The notes beneath the pieces were generated by a model. That model had not been told where the DNA came from. It was given only the letters and a program-made list of their open reading frames with translations, and searched no databases. Positions 44,488-53,986 of a DNA stretch of 64,000 nucleotides are shown here, one piece after another. Numbering within the stretch: position 1 is the stretch's first letter; each line of letters starts with the position of its first letter. Source of the stretch: Scatomorpha sp040765295 (lineage in GTDB: Bacteria > Bacillota > Clostridia > Oscillospirales > Oscillospiraceae); assembly GCA_040765295.1 (NCBI GenBank), contig JAXGSB010000001.1, positions 992,001-1,056,000 on the forward strand. Reading direction: 5' to 3'. The translations under genes and the position numbers were made by a program.

Positions 44488-44763
44488 TTACTTTGCAACA
44501 GCATCCTTAAGGGCCTTTCCGGCCTTGAATTGCGGGACGCGACTAGCCGGAATGGTGATTTCTTCTTTGGTCTTAGGATTGCGGCCAATGCGTTCGTTGC
44601 GAAGCTTAACATCAAAGGATCCAAAACCGACTATAGAAACCTTATTTCCACTTACAAGCTCCTCTGTTATGGTCTCGAGGACTGCTTCGAGAGCCTTCTT
44701 GGAGTCCTGTTTGGAAAGTCCGGATTTTTCTTCGATCGAAAGGATCAATTCACTTTTGTTCAT
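44488..44763 (-). CDS. hup: HU-family DNA-binding protein
   Basis: 91 residues, complete HU. NKSELILSIEEKSGLSKQD opens it, GFGSFDVKLRNERIGRNP near 46 is the DNA-arm signature, and PQFKAGKALKDAV is at the end. HU packages the chromosome as a dimer. The start ATG 44763 has AGGAGG 7 bases upstream; a start at 44814 would overlap that. It follows mazG, as in Bacillus and Clostridium spore-gene neighbourhoods. Confidence 0.97.
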   Translation of the reverse strand: MNKSELILSIEEKSGLSKQDSKKALEAVLETITEELVSGNKVSIVGFGSFDVKLRNERIGRNPKTKEEITIPASRVPQFKAGKALKDAVAK

Positions 44764-44826
44764 TTGTTTTCCTCCTGAAATATAATGTAAATGTATATTG
44801 AGAATGCATTTCAAAATGCAAACTTC

Positions 44827-45654
44827 TTAAAAAATGTGGAACTGAGGTTCTTTACCCTCCAAATCCTGCCTGCCCTGCTGGTAAATCTCTTCCATCTCCA
44901 TAAGTGAGAGCTCCTGGAGTCTTAGACCCTTAGATGCCGCCTTTTCTTCCATGTACTCAAAACGCCTGATGAACTTCTCACATGACTTGAGCACTATGTC
45001 TTCGGTATCAAGGTCGTAAAATCTTGCCACATTGACGGCGGAGAAGATAATATCTCCCAACTCTTCGGCAATATTTTCCCTGTCGTCATTGTCCAGCCCG
45101 TCTTTAAGCTCCAAAACTTCTTCCTGCAGCTTTAAAAAGGCATCTTGCGCTAGAGGCCAATCAAAGCCGACCTTTCCGGCCCTTGATTGAATTTTTTGCG
45201 CGCGCATAAGTGCCGGCAGGGCCGGAGAGATGTCGCTCATGGCAGAGTGCTCATTTTGATGACCGCGCTCAAGGCGCTTGATTCTATCCCAATTTTGAAG
45301 AACTTCATCAGAGCCGCTTACATTCACATTTGAAAAAACATGCGGATGTCTGTGAACAAGCTTCTTGCAGGCAAGGTCTGAAACCGTGTCGATATTAAAG
45401 CGTCCGGTCTCTTCGGCAATCCTTGAGTGGAAAAGAACCTGCATCAAGACATCGCCGAGTTCCTCGATCAGATGGTCTTCGTCGGCGCTTTCCAGGGCTT
45501 CATACAGCTCATAGGCTTCTTCAAGCAGATTCATCTTTATGCTTTCATGAGTCTGCTCCCTGTCCCAAGGACAGCCTTTTTCAGAACGAAGAAAGGCGAT
45601 AAGTCTTATAAAGTCGGAAAAAACATAGTTTTCCTTGAGCTCAAAATCTAACAT
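44827..45654 (-). CDS. mazG: Nucleoside triphosphate pyrophosphohydrolase MazG
   Basis: 275 residues with two MazG domains. Domain one has LRSEKGCPWDREQTHESIK near 20 and EEAYELYEAL with EELGDVLMQVLFH near 55. Domain two has KVGFDWP near 160 and NIAEELGDIIFSAVNVARF near 205. It hydrolyses NTPs, including damaged ones, to monophosphates. Located between the SpoVB-like flippase and HU. Confidence 0.95.
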   Translation of the reverse strand: MLDFELKENYVFSDFIRLIAFLRSEKGCPWDREQTHESIKMNLLEEAYELYEALESADEDHLIEELGDVLMQVLFHSRIAEETGRFNIDTVSDLACKKLVHRHPHVFSNVNVSGSDEVLQNWDRIKRLERGHQNEHSAMSDISPALPALMRAQKIQSRAGKVGFDWPLAQDAFLKLQEEVLELKDGLDNDDRENIAEELGDIIFSAVNVARFYDLDTEDIVLKSCEKFIRRFEYMEEKAASKGLRLQELSLMEMEEIYQQGRQDLEGKEPQFHIF

Positions 45655-45707
45655 ATAATCGCTCCAAATTCAAGAATAAAATTAAATAATGTGAAACTTA
45701 ATACGGA

Positions 45708-47327
45708 TTAGTCGCGAATTTTGAGTAATTGCGCTATTTTTTCTCCTTTGGGAATCAACTTCAGGTCAGCTAAACTTATGGATTTTGTAAGTATAACCGA
45801 AATGAGATAAACCGCAATGGCAATCAATATGGAAAAAAGCAGCGAAATAGCCATTGTGATTCGGGAACTGCCAAGCTGGCTCTGTATAAGTTTATTGATA
45901 AACATATAGGAAAAGAATGCTGCCACAGACATTATGAGAGAACTCAGCAGTGGCTTTAAGATAACGCTGCTGAATCTAAGATGCCTACCCATTGTCTTTT
46001 TTAAGTATAAGCCGGAAACAATGCACATGATACAGTAACAGGCTATGGTCCCTATAGGGGCGCCATAAATATTGATCCGTATATCTCCGACAAGCCGATA
46101 GTTTAAGAGAAGTTTAGCTGTTCCGCCGATAAGCATGGCATACATCGGAATTCTCTCATTCCCGTTTGCGAGTAAGATTGAGTTTAAAATAAGCGCATAA
46201 CATATAAATATTGAAGCGGTGCCCAGAAGACTCAAAATGACCGGACCTGTTTTATAGGTGTTCTCATAAAGTACTGCAACGATAGGCTTAGACATAACGA
46301 TGAGGCCGAAGCACATCGGAAGGAAAACAACAGCCGCAATTCTAAGCGAGCTTTCGGCAATATTCCCCGCCTTTGAATAATCTTTTAAAGAAATAGCTTC
46401 GGAAACAGCGGGGACAAGGCTTATTGTCAGCGGGGTGATAAATGATGCGGGCAGATTATAGAGTGAGGTCATAACAGAATATGAGCCGTAGAGTATATCT
46501 GACAGCTCCTTACTTAGGCCGGAACTGAGAAGCTGTGAATTGATGAGCTTTGTGTCCAAAAGCGAGATAACACTCATAACACATGAACCGAGTGTAATCG
46601 GAATGCCTATTTTGAACAGAAGACGAACAATTTCGATGCTTTTTACATTGCATTCATTGTTTAAAGTTGGCGGCTCGCTTTTTTTCCTTCTAAAATAGGC
46701 AAAAATAATGTATATTAAGGAGGCAAGAGATCCGGCGGAAACACCAAACATGGCCCCGGCTGCAGCCAGCGCAACATCGCCCGTTTTACTTAATATAAGC
46801 TTTGCGAGAATAAGTCCGACAATCACCTTGGCCAAGACTTCTATAATCTGGCTCCAAGTCGTGGGTTTCATGTCGGAGTGTCCTTGGATATAGCCCCTGA
46901 AAGCACTGAGCATACATACAAAAAGAATAGACGGAGCTAAAGCCTCTATGGAGCGTGCCGATTCGGGTTTTGTCAGCAATACTCTGGCCAGCGTGTCGGG
47001 GATTAAGCACGCAAAAGAAGCGAGAACAATGCCTATGGCAGTAAAGCTTATGAGGGAGACTTTGAATATTTTAGATCTGAGAGCCTGATTTTCGTCTCCG
47101 CCTCTTTCACTTATAATCCTTGACAGGGCGACAGGGAGCCCCGCGGACGAAATTGTAAGCATAACAAAATATATAGAGTAGGCGGCGTTGAAATATCCGT
47201 AACCCGCATCTCCCAGGATGTTGGAAAGGGGGATTTTATATAATGCCCCCAGTATTTTCATAATTATTACGCCAAGCGCCAGAATTGCCGCTCCGTGTAG
47301 AAAATTTTGTTTTTGTGCGCTTTGCAA
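45708..47327 (-). CDS. SpoVB-like oligosaccharide/lipid flippase (MATE fold)
   Basis: 539 residues, about 14 membrane segments. It begins FLHGAAILALGVIIMKILGA, then GYGYFNAAYSIYF near 42 and LSRIISERGG near 68; these match the SpoVB/YabM group of polysaccharide flippases. Such proteins export lipid-linked precursors during spore cortex or cell-wall synthesis. The neighbourhood mazG-hup supports the YabM-type role. Upstream sequence is interrupted by the IS30 element, about 70 bases from the gene start. Confidence 0.88.
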   Translation of the reverse strand: MQSAQKQNFLHGAAILALGVIIMKILGALYKIPLSNILGDAGYGYFNAAYSIYFVMLTISSAGLPVALSRIISERGGDENQALRSKIFKVSLISFTAIGIVLASFACLIPDTLARVLLTKPESARSIEALAPSILFVCMLSAFRGYIQGHSDMKPTTWSQIIEVLAKVIVGLILAKLILSKTGDVALAAAGAMFGVSAGSLASLIYIIFAYFRRKKSEPPTLNNECNVKSIEIVRLLFKIGIPITLGSCVMSVISLLDTKLINSQLLSSGLSKELSDILYGSYSVMTSLYNLPASFITPLTISLVPAVSEAISLKDYSKAGNIAESSLRIAAVVFLPMCFGLIVMSKPIVAVLYENTYKTGPVILSLLGTASIFICYALILNSILLANGNERIPMYAMLIGGTAKLLLNYRLVGDIRINIYGAPIGTIACYCIMCIVSGLYLKKTMGRHLRFSSVILKPLLSSLIMSVAAFFSYMFINKLIQSQLGSSRITMAISLLFSILIAIAVYLISVILTKSISLADLKLIPKGEKIAQLLKIRD

Positions 47328-47398
47328 AAGAAGACCTCCAACTTGAAAATGCCTATAAACTTTATATCAAATTGCTTAATAAATCAAGGATTATTGAT

Positions 47399-47413
47399 AT
47401 TATGTGTAAGGCG
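47399..47413. repeat. Left copy of 15-bp direct repeat flanking IS30 element
   Basis: ATTATGTGTAAGGCG, identical to 48665-48679. Likely target duplication, longer than the 2-3 bp usual for this family. Confidence 0.8.
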
Positions 47414-47466
47414 CTTCAATTGCAAGTTAAACTGAAATCGAATTCCGTACAATGTTTGTTACTTTG

Positions 47467-48570
47467 CTATGCTGCAGATGAGTGGAAATTTTCTGCACTC
47501 CTCCCTCCCAAAATTTTCCTAGGATAGTTATTTATAAATTCCTCTAACTTCTTTATTTCCTCTGTCGTGATGTCTTTGAGCTTTGTTCCTTTCGGTATGA
47601 AATACCTGATAAAGCCATTTAGATTCTCATTGCTGCCTCGTTCCCAAGCGGCATAGGCTCTCGCATAGTATATCTCTGTGCGTTCTGATTTAGTTAGGGC
47701 AGATTCTTCCAAACTCTTCCAATCCAGAAACTCAGAACCGTTATCTACTGTTATGCTTTTAAAATTCTCCTTAAAGACTCTACTTCCCATCTTGCGCTCT
47801 AAACCGTTAATCTTCCGTAGTACTGCCTTTTGAGTCTGGCGTCTCATTTTGAATATCCGGCACTTCCGGCTATGACGGTCTACCAAGGTTAGCAGGCAAG
47901 TCGGGTCTGACTTTAAGGATTCTATACAGTCCATCTCCCAATGCCCTGTTTCAATGCGCAGCGTGCTCCCTAATGGCCTTTCGTCGATTCTTTTCCTGCC
48001 CGGGGGCGACAGTCGTTTTTCGACCTGCCTGTTCTTTCGCTTGGATTTAGCCCCTTTACGAGGCAGATCTTTCATTGTTACGCTGAGAAAGATGTCTTTC
48101 TCAACATAGTTATAGATAGTACGGCCACATAGTCGGGTTTCCGTTGGCCAGCCTTTTTCATTGAAGTGCATCACGATTGCTTCAGGAGAATAGCGTAATC
48201 GCTTCATATTCGGCATCTCTTCTCCTATTAGCATTTTTTCTATCTGTTCGCATAACTTCCGATCCTTTCTTATCTTTAATGCAGGTCCTTTATTTGACCA
48301 GCTGTCTTGGATTTTGATATGCGCTGCGTATGAAGAATACGCCATGTAAGTCTCTAAATTACTTCTTTTTTGCTCAACCAGTCCTCGCTTTAATTCTCTG
48401 CTTAAAGTTGCCTCACTCCATCCTAGTTGCTTCGCTATTTCCTTTTGTGTGAGTCTATCTTTATTGGCACGTTTTAAATTTTCATTGTAGAGATACTCTA
48501 AAATTTCTCTATCTTTTAATTTTAAGTGCTGACCCGGACTCCTTTTGATGATACAATGTAATTGGCTCAA
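47467..48570 (-). CDS. IS30-family transposase
   Basis: About 367 residues from TTG 48570, with GGGAG 7 bases upstream; an in-frame ATG at 48666 lies outside the element and is rejected. The N-terminal helix-turn-helix has LTQKEIAKQLGWSEATLSRE. The DDE catalytic residues are in GHWEMDCIES, TVDNGSEF and ERGSNENLNGFIR. The frame is intact, so the element may be active or recently so. It is inserted upstream of the SpoVB-like gene on the same strand. Confidence 0.93.
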   Translation of the reverse strand: MSQLHCIIKRSPGQHLKLKDREILEYLYNENLKRANKDRLTQKEIAKQLGWSEATLSRELKRGLVEQKRSNLETYMAYSSYAAHIKIQDSWSNKGPALKIRKDRKLCEQIEKMLIGEEMPNMKRLRYSPEAIVMHFNEKGWPTETRLCGRTIYNYVEKDIFLSVTMKDLPRKGAKSKRKNRQVEKRLSPPGRKRIDERPLGSTLRIETGHWEMDCIESLKSDPTCLLTLVDRHSRKCRIFKMRRQTQKAVLRKINGLERKMGSRVFKENFKSITVDNGSEFLDWKSLEESALTKSERTEIYYARAYAAWERGSNENLNGFIRYFIPKGTKLKDITTEEIKKLEEFINNYPRKILGGRSAENFHSSAA

Positions 48571-48880
48571 AACAATTCTCCCTTCTATGTTGTTTCTTCC
48601 AATAACATTGTACAGAATTGTGGCGAGCCTTTTCAAATTATTGCAGTTTATTTTACAACTCGCCATTATGTGTAAGGCGTCTATTCAAAAAGGGATTATT
48701 GCTTTTAAAAAAGTCAATTAGCGAGGATAGAGGAGAAATTCTTTGGAGCAAGCGGAAAAGGGGAAGAGGTGCTTGAGCTTTTTATAGCTGCTCAAAGTGT
48801 ATGGAAAAGCGATTTACCGTTTATAATCTTTATCTTCAAATCCGGGGATTTATAAAAAAGAGAAAGCAGGTATTAGTTTA
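48571..48880 (+). other. Region between IS30 transposase and galK
   Basis: 310 bases holding the IS right end and direct repeat. After it an open stretch of about 48 codons (about 48714-48854, KSQLARIEEKFFG... to FKSGDL and a stop) has no start codon or ribosome binding site. It may be the tail of a lost gene. No promoter for galK stands out. Confidence 0.4.
48665..48679. repeat. Right copy of 15-bp direct repeat flanking IS30 element
   Basis: ATTATGTGTAAGGCG, identical to 47399-47413. Confidence 0.8.
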
Positions 48881-50077
48881 GTGAAATTGAATAAGAACAG
48901 GCTAGACACCCTTGTAAAAAAAACCAAGGAAATCTTTGAGAGCGCAGAGGAACCAACAGCTTTTTCTACCCCGGGCAGAACAGAGCTGGGAGGGAATCAT
49001 ACTGATCATCAAAACGGAAAAGTGCTGGCAGGCTCAGTAAATTTAGATATGCTGGCTGCAGCATACAAGAGAGACGATGAGCTTATTTGTGTGAAATCCG
49101 GGACAAGACCGGTGCTTAAGATAAACAGCTCATACTTAAGCCCGCTTAGACGGGAAATAGGCAAAACCGCTGCTATGATAAGAGGCGTTGCAGCCGGTGT
49201 TTCGCAGTTGGGATATGAAGTAGGAGGCTTTAATGCCTGCATTATTTCCGATATTCCCAGAGGCAGCGGGCTTTCTTCCTCTGCGGCATTCGAGATAACA
49301 ATAGCTATGATTATGAATTATTTTTACTGCAACAATGAGCTCACCAAATTGGATATGGCAAAAATCTCCCAAAAAGCAGAAAATATCTACTTCGGAAAAC
49401 CCTGCGGGCTTATGGATCAAATTGCATGCGTTTATGGCGGGGCTATTAAAATAGACTTTAATGACAGCAATGAGCCTGAAATTTCTAAAATGGATTTTGA
49501 CATCGAAAGTTTTGGCTACAGTCTGCTTATTATAGATGCTAAAGCCACTCACAGAGGACTAAATGATCAGTATTCAGCTCTAACTGAAGATATGAATAAA
49601 GTCAGCAGATTTTTCGGAAAATCCAGTCTCAGAGAAGTAGATGAGCAGACCTTTTATGAGAACATACCCGAATTGAGACGCTATGCGGGAGAGAGAGCCA
49701 TATTGAGATCGATGCATGTTTTTGAGGAAAATAAGCGTGTTGACGCTGAAGAACAGGCGATTAAAAATTCGGATTTTAAGGAATTTCTCAGGCTTGTAAA
49801 TGAATCAGGCCTCTCATCGGAACTATATCTGCAAAACATTACTCCCGAGAGCGCAGGAGGAGCGCAGCCAATGGCTTTGGCTCTGGCAATTTGCAGAAGA
49901 ATTTTAGATGACTGCGGAGCGGTAAGAGTTCATGGAGGCGGATTCGGCGGCACAATACAGGCTTATGTGCCAATCGATCGTAAAAAAGAGCTTAAAGAAA
50001 AGATAGAAGGATGTCTGGGCGAAAAAACCTGTACCGAGGTATATATCAGGAGCGAAGGCTGCACAATTATTAATTAA
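48881..50077 (+). CDS. galK: Galactokinase
   Basis: 398 residues. The GHMP signature set is present: GRTELGGNHTDHQNGKVLAG near 30, PRGSGLSSSAAFEI near 126 (ATP loop), and the C-terminal VRVHGGGFGGTIQAYVP near 350 (GGGFGG). It phosphorylates galactose at C1. galE/galT are not in the window. The GTG start has AGCAGG 10 bases upstream; TTG 48887 is an alternative. Confidence 0.95.
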   Translation: MKLNKNRLDTLVKKTKEIFESAEEPTAFSTPGRTELGGNHTDHQNGKVLAGSVNLDMLAAAYKRDDELICVKSGTRPVLKINSSYLSPLRREIGKTAAMIRGVAAGVSQLGYEVGGFNACIISDIPRGSGLSSSAAFEITIAMIMNYFYCNNELTKLDMAKISQKAENIYFGKPCGLMDQIACVYGGAIKIDFNDSNEPEISKMDFDIESFGYSLLIIDAKATHRGLNDQYSALTEDMNKVSRFFGKSSLREVDEQTFYENIPELRRYAGERAILRSMHVFEENKRVDAEEQAIKNSDFKEFLRLVNESGLSSELYLQNITPESAGGAQPMALALAICRRILDDCGAVRVHGGGFGGTIQAYVPIDRKKELKEKIEGCLGEKTCTEVYIRSEGCTIIN

Positions 50078-50407
50078 ATTTTACTAAGCTTTTCAAAGCA
50101 GAAGTAAGAGAATAGTTAAAAGTGCTTGTCATTTGAGCGTTTTTAGAGATCTTATTGCAATCTCGAACTACATTTGCTAACATAAATAGCTAAATTCATC
50201 AATACCAGTTTAAGGTGTCTTGAACCGCATTTTCCCATCTTAACCTGCTTGTAATACATTTAAGACTTTTATTTATGTCCCAAACAAACGGTAAAACGAT
50301 AGCATTCACAGCCTTTTTGATGTAAATTCAGATTCCGGCTATTTTAGCATTCACTTCTTCAATTAAGCTTTATATAATTAATAATATATTTAACTGGGGG
50401 TTATTTT
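50078..50407. other. Intergenic region between galK and glgB
   Basis: 330 AT-rich bases. I see no gene or RNA. A candidate glgB promoter is TTCACT (50350-50355) and TATAAT (50373-50378) at 17-base spacing; the ribosome binding site CTGGGGG precedes the GTG start. Confidence 0.5.
50350..50378 (+). promoter_or_regulatory. Putative promoter of the glycogen operon
   Basis: TTCACT and a perfect TATAAT spaced by 17 bases, about 30 bases before glgB. Confidence 0.45.
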
Positions 50408-52348
50408 GTGAAAAATACTGTTGACAAATTTGACGAGGCAGCAAATAAAGAAAGCATTACAAGAAAGGATGCGCTATATAGTGACCTAAACAAAGAGTTT
50501 GAGCTTTTTACACAGGGAAAAAACTTTCACATATATAAACTTCTGGGATGTCATAGCGCTCAAAAAGACAATTTAAAAGGTCATATATTCAGAGTATGGG
50601 CGCCAAATGCAAAAAGCGTTCGTCTTGTCGGAGATTTTAATGAGTGGAATGCAAACAGCCATTTTATGATGAGAAAAGGCTATGGCATCTGGGAAATTTT
50701 TGTTGAAGGATTAAACAGATACGATAATTACAAATACTGTGTTGAAACGCATTATGGAGCATTAAATTATAAATCAGACCCCTATGGATATCACTGCGAA
50801 GTAAGACCGGGAACCGCCAGCAAGGTCTACGATATAAGCGGATACGAGTGGAAAGATGCATCATATATAAGAGCTAAAGCAAATAAAAACTTCCTTTCAA
50901 GCCCTATAAATATTTATGAGCTTCATTTAGGTTCTTGGAGAAAAAATGAAGACGGAAGATTTTTGAGTTTAAAAGAGATTGGCGATGAGCTTATACCGTA
51001 TGTCAAAGAAATGGGATACACGCATATTGAACTTATGCCGATATCGGAGTATCCTTACGACCCGTCTTGGGGATACCAGGTTACAGGATATTATGCAGTT
51101 ACATCAAGATTTGGTGTGCCGCATGATTTCATGGAATTTGTTGACAAATGTCATAATGAGGGAATCGGTGTAATTCTTGACTGGGTTGGCGCGCATTTCC
51201 CCAAAGATGCAAACGGACTTTATGAATTTGACGGAACTTGTCTTTATGAGTATGCAGATTCTTTAAAAAACGAGCACCCCGGTTGGGATACAAGAATTTT
51301 TGATTTTGGCCGTGGAGAGGTCATATCATTTCTTGTATCCAATGTTGTCTACTGGCTTAGGGAATACCATATCGACGGAATAAGAGTTGATGCAGTTGCT
51401 TCTATGCTTTACCTTAATTATGGCAAAAATGACGGTCAGTGGAGGGCAAATATATATGGAGGGAATATCAACTTAGAAGCTGTAGAGTTCTTAAAGACTT
51501 TAAACAGCGCGGCGTTTAATGAAAACAAATCTGTTCTTATGATTGCAGAAGAATCAACCGCCTTTCCATTGGTTACAAAACCCAGTTATGACGGTGGTCT
51601 TGGATTTAATCTAAAATGGAATATGGGCTGGATGAATGACATGCTTTTGTACATGTCAACAGATCCACTATTTAGAAAGGGAAATCATAGAGCAATTACA
51701 TTTTCACTGACTTATGCTTTTTCAGAAAATTTTGTGCTTCCGTTATCACATGATGAAGTTGTACATGGAAAATACTCAATGATAGGTAAAATGCCGGGTG
51801 AATATGACGAGAAATTCCATAACTTAAGAGCTTTTTACGGATATATGATGGCGCATCCCGGAAAAAAGCTGACGTTTATGGGAAACGAATTTGCACAGTT
51901 TATAGAATGGGATTTCTCAAAAGAACTGGATTGGTTCCTTTTAAACTATGACCGACATAAACAGATGCAAAATTATGTTAAAGATTTAAACAAATTTTAT
52001 CTTCAGAACAAAGCTTTTTGGGAAAATGATCATGATTGGAATGGTTTTAGTTGGATTTCCTGTGATGACAATTTGCAAAGTGTGATTGCATTTAGAAGAA
52101 TTGATAATGATGGAGAAGAAGTAATATGTGTATGTAATTTCTGTCCTGTCAAAAGGGAAAACTACAAAATAGGAGTTCCCCAAAAAGGCAGATATAAATG
52201 TGTATTTTCAAGTGATGATAAGAAGTATGGGGGAACCGGAACGACCCTTCCTGTTCTTAAGAGTATAAAAGAAGATATGCATGACTTTGAAAACTGTGTT
52301 GAGATGACAATTCCGGCACTTAGTACGGTTTATTATAAAAGATTATAA
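50408..52348 (+). CDS. glgB: 1,4-alpha-glucan branching enzyme
   Basis: 646 residues. An N-terminal CBM48 domain (FRVWAPNAKSVRLVGDFNEWN near 63) precedes the GH13 barrel. YELHLGSWRK is near 173, the nucleophile lies in DGIRVDAVASMLYLNYG near 325, the acid/base in MIAEESTAF near 380, and the third acid in LSHDEVVHGK near 446. It makes alpha-1,6 branches in glycogen. The operon continues with glgA and an amylase. Confidence 0.96.
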   Translation: MKNTVDKFDEAANKESITRKDALYSDLNKEFELFTQGKNFHIYKLLGCHSAQKDNLKGHIFRVWAPNAKSVRLVGDFNEWNANSHFMMRKGYGIWEIFVEGLNRYDNYKYCVETHYGALNYKSDPYGYHCEVRPGTASKVYDISGYEWKDASYIRAKANKNFLSSPINIYELHLGSWRKNEDGRFLSLKEIGDELIPYVKEMGYTHIELMPISEYPYDPSWGYQVTGYYAVTSRFGVPHDFMEFVDKCHNEGIGVILDWVGAHFPKDANGLYEFDGTCLYEYADSLKNEHPGWDTRIFDFGRGEVISFLVSNVVYWLREYHIDGIRVDAVASMLYLNYGKNDGQWRANIYGGNINLEAVEFLKTLNSAAFNENKSVLMIAEESTAFPLVTKPSYDGGLGFNLKWNMGWMNDMLLYMSTDPLFRKGNHRAITFSLTYAFSENFVLPLSHDEVVHGKYSMIGKMPGEYDEKFHNLRAFYGYMMAHPGKKLTFMGNEFAQFIEWDFSKELDWFLLNYDRHKQMQNYVKDLNKFYLQNKAFWENDHDWNGFSWISCDDNLQSVIAFRRIDNDGEEVICVCNFCPVKRENYKIGVPQKGRYKCVFSSDDKKYGGTGTTLPVLKSIKEDMHDFENCVEMTIPALSTVYYKRL

Positions 52349-52475
52349 AAATTCAAGATTATGACTATACAATTACGGATAAATAAACAGAGAAATAACA
52401 CTGTAAGTTCAGAATCTTCTACGCTTGTGATTCATAAGCTTGGAACAGTTTAATTCAATTGGAGGTAATTTATTT

Positions 52476-53906
52476 ATGAAAATACTGTTTGCCGCTTCCG
52501 AAGCTGCGCCTTTTGTGAAAACCGGAGGACTTGCCGATGTTGCGCAGGGCCTGCCGACATATCTTGCAAAAAATAAGGATGTGGATATAAGAGTCATCAT
52601 TCCTTATTACAAATCTATAAAAGATAAAAATGATAAAAACATTAAATTTTTGACAAGTTTCGGTGTGAATCTTGGCTGGCGAAGGCTGCATGTGGGTATA
52701 TTTGAAGCCGTATACAAAAAAGTAAAGTATTATTTTATTGACAACGAGTACTACTTCAACCGGGATTTATGCTATGGTTTTTACGATGACGGAGAGAGAT
52801 TTGCATATTTTTCAAAGGCAATACTTGAAAGTCTTATGCATATTGATTTTATTCCGGATGTAATTCACTTAAACGACTGGCAAACGGCGCTGGTGCCTGC
52901 ATTTTTAAAGGCACACTACGGCGGAATGATAAGTTTTCATCAAATAAAGACTCTCTTTACAATTCACAATATCGAATACCAAGGCAAGGTATCAAATGAA
53001 TTTTTGGGCGATGTTCTCGGTTTTGGAGAAGAAATGCGGGGCGTGATGAGTTATGAAGATTGCATAAACTTCATGAAAGGTGCAATTGTACTTGCCGATA
53101 AAGTTTCAACAGTATCCGAAACATATTCTTATGAAATCAGATATTCGTTTTTTTCACACGGCTTAAGTGAAATTTTAAAGCAGTACGAATATAAAATCTG
53201 CGGTATTACAAACGGTATCGATACAGACTTGTTCAATCCCAATAAGGATAAAAACTTAATTGTTAATTATAAGGCCGGCGAAATAGAGAAAAAAGAAGAG
53301 AATAAAAGATTTCTTCAGGAAAAACTGGGTCTTCCTCAAAAAAGTGAAGTTCCCGTTATCTCTATGATATCAAGGCTTGTATCACACAAGGGTCTTGATC
53401 TTGTAGAATATATTTGCGATGAAATTTTATCAATGGATCTGCAGCTTGTAGTTCTCGGCACGGGAGACAAACGCTATGAAAACTTATTTAAATTCTTACA
53501 AAGCAAATATCCCGATAAAATGAGCGCAAATATTGAATTTAATTCCGCACTTGCAAGTTGGATCTACGCGGGCAGCGATATGTTCTTGATGCCATCAAAG
53601 AGTGAACCCTGCGGACTTTCTCAGCTTATTGCTATGAGATACGGTACAGTTCCTATTGTTCGTGAAACAGGCGGCCTTAATGATACCGTTAAACCTATTA
53701 ATGTTCTAACGGGTGAAGGCTCAGGCTTTACGTTTAAAGCTTACAATGCACACGATATGCTCGGTGCAATAAAAAGAAGTGTTGATTACTACTATGACAA
53801 AGAAAAATACATAAAAACATTTACAAATATTATGAAAATCAACAGCAGCTGGAAAGAGCCGTCCAAGAAGTATATCAATGTATATAAAGAGATTATGCAA
53901 TACTAG
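52476..53906 (+). CDS. glgA: Glycogen synthase (GT5)
   Basis: About 476 residues from ATG 52476 behind GGAGG. It begins KILFAASEAAPFVKTGGLADV, with the ADP-glucose-binding KTGGLADV, has LNDWQTALVPAFLK near 128, TIHNIEYQG near 166, and GSDMFLMPSKSEPCGLSQLIAMRYGT split over residues 366-391. It adds glucose from ADP-glucose to glycogen. ADP-glucose pyrophosphorylase (glgC/glgD) is not adjacent. Confidence 0.96.
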   Translation: MKILFAASEAAPFVKTGGLADVAQGLPTYLAKNKDVDIRVIIPYYKSIKDKNDKNIKFLTSFGVNLGWRRLHVGIFEAVYKKVKYYFIDNEYYFNRDLCYGFYDDGERFAYFSKAILESLMHIDFIPDVIHLNDWQTALVPAFLKAHYGGMISFHQIKTLFTIHNIEYQGKVSNEFLGDVLGFGEEMRGVMSYEDCINFMKGAIVLADKVSTVSETYSYEIRYSFFSHGLSEILKQYEYKICGITNGIDTDLFNPNKDKNLIVNYKAGEIEKKEENKRFLQEKLGLPQKSEVPVISMISRLVSHKGLDLVEYICDEILSMDLQLVVLGTGDKRYENLFKFLQSKYPDKMSANIEFNSALASWIYAGSDMFLMPSKSEPCGLSQLIAMRYGTVPIVRETGGLNDTVKPINVLTGEGSGFTFKAYNAHDMLGAIKRSVDYYYDKEKYIKTFTNIMKINSSWKEPSKKYINVYKEIMQY

Positions 53907-53986
53907 CATGCGGATATGCAGATATAATTTGAAATTTTGAGAAAAAATAAACAGGCTTTAACTATTTGCTTATTTTAGGAGAAAAC

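Larger units (their letters stand above)
47399..48679 (-). mobile_element. IS30-family insertion sequence
   Basis: The element lies at about 47414-48664. Imperfect inverted repeats are at 47418-47438 (AATTGCAAGTTAAACTGAAAT) and 48640-48660 (reverse complement AGTTGTAAAATAAACTGCAAT), 16 of 21 identical. Outside, a 15-bp direct repeat ATTATGTGTAAGGCG is at 47399-47413 and 48665-48679. It carries one transposase gene. Confidence 0.85.

Noticed and set aside
47467..48666. Transposase starting at ATG 48666
   Set aside because: That start lies in the flanking direct repeat, outside the inverted repeats; TTG 48570 has a proper ribosome binding site.
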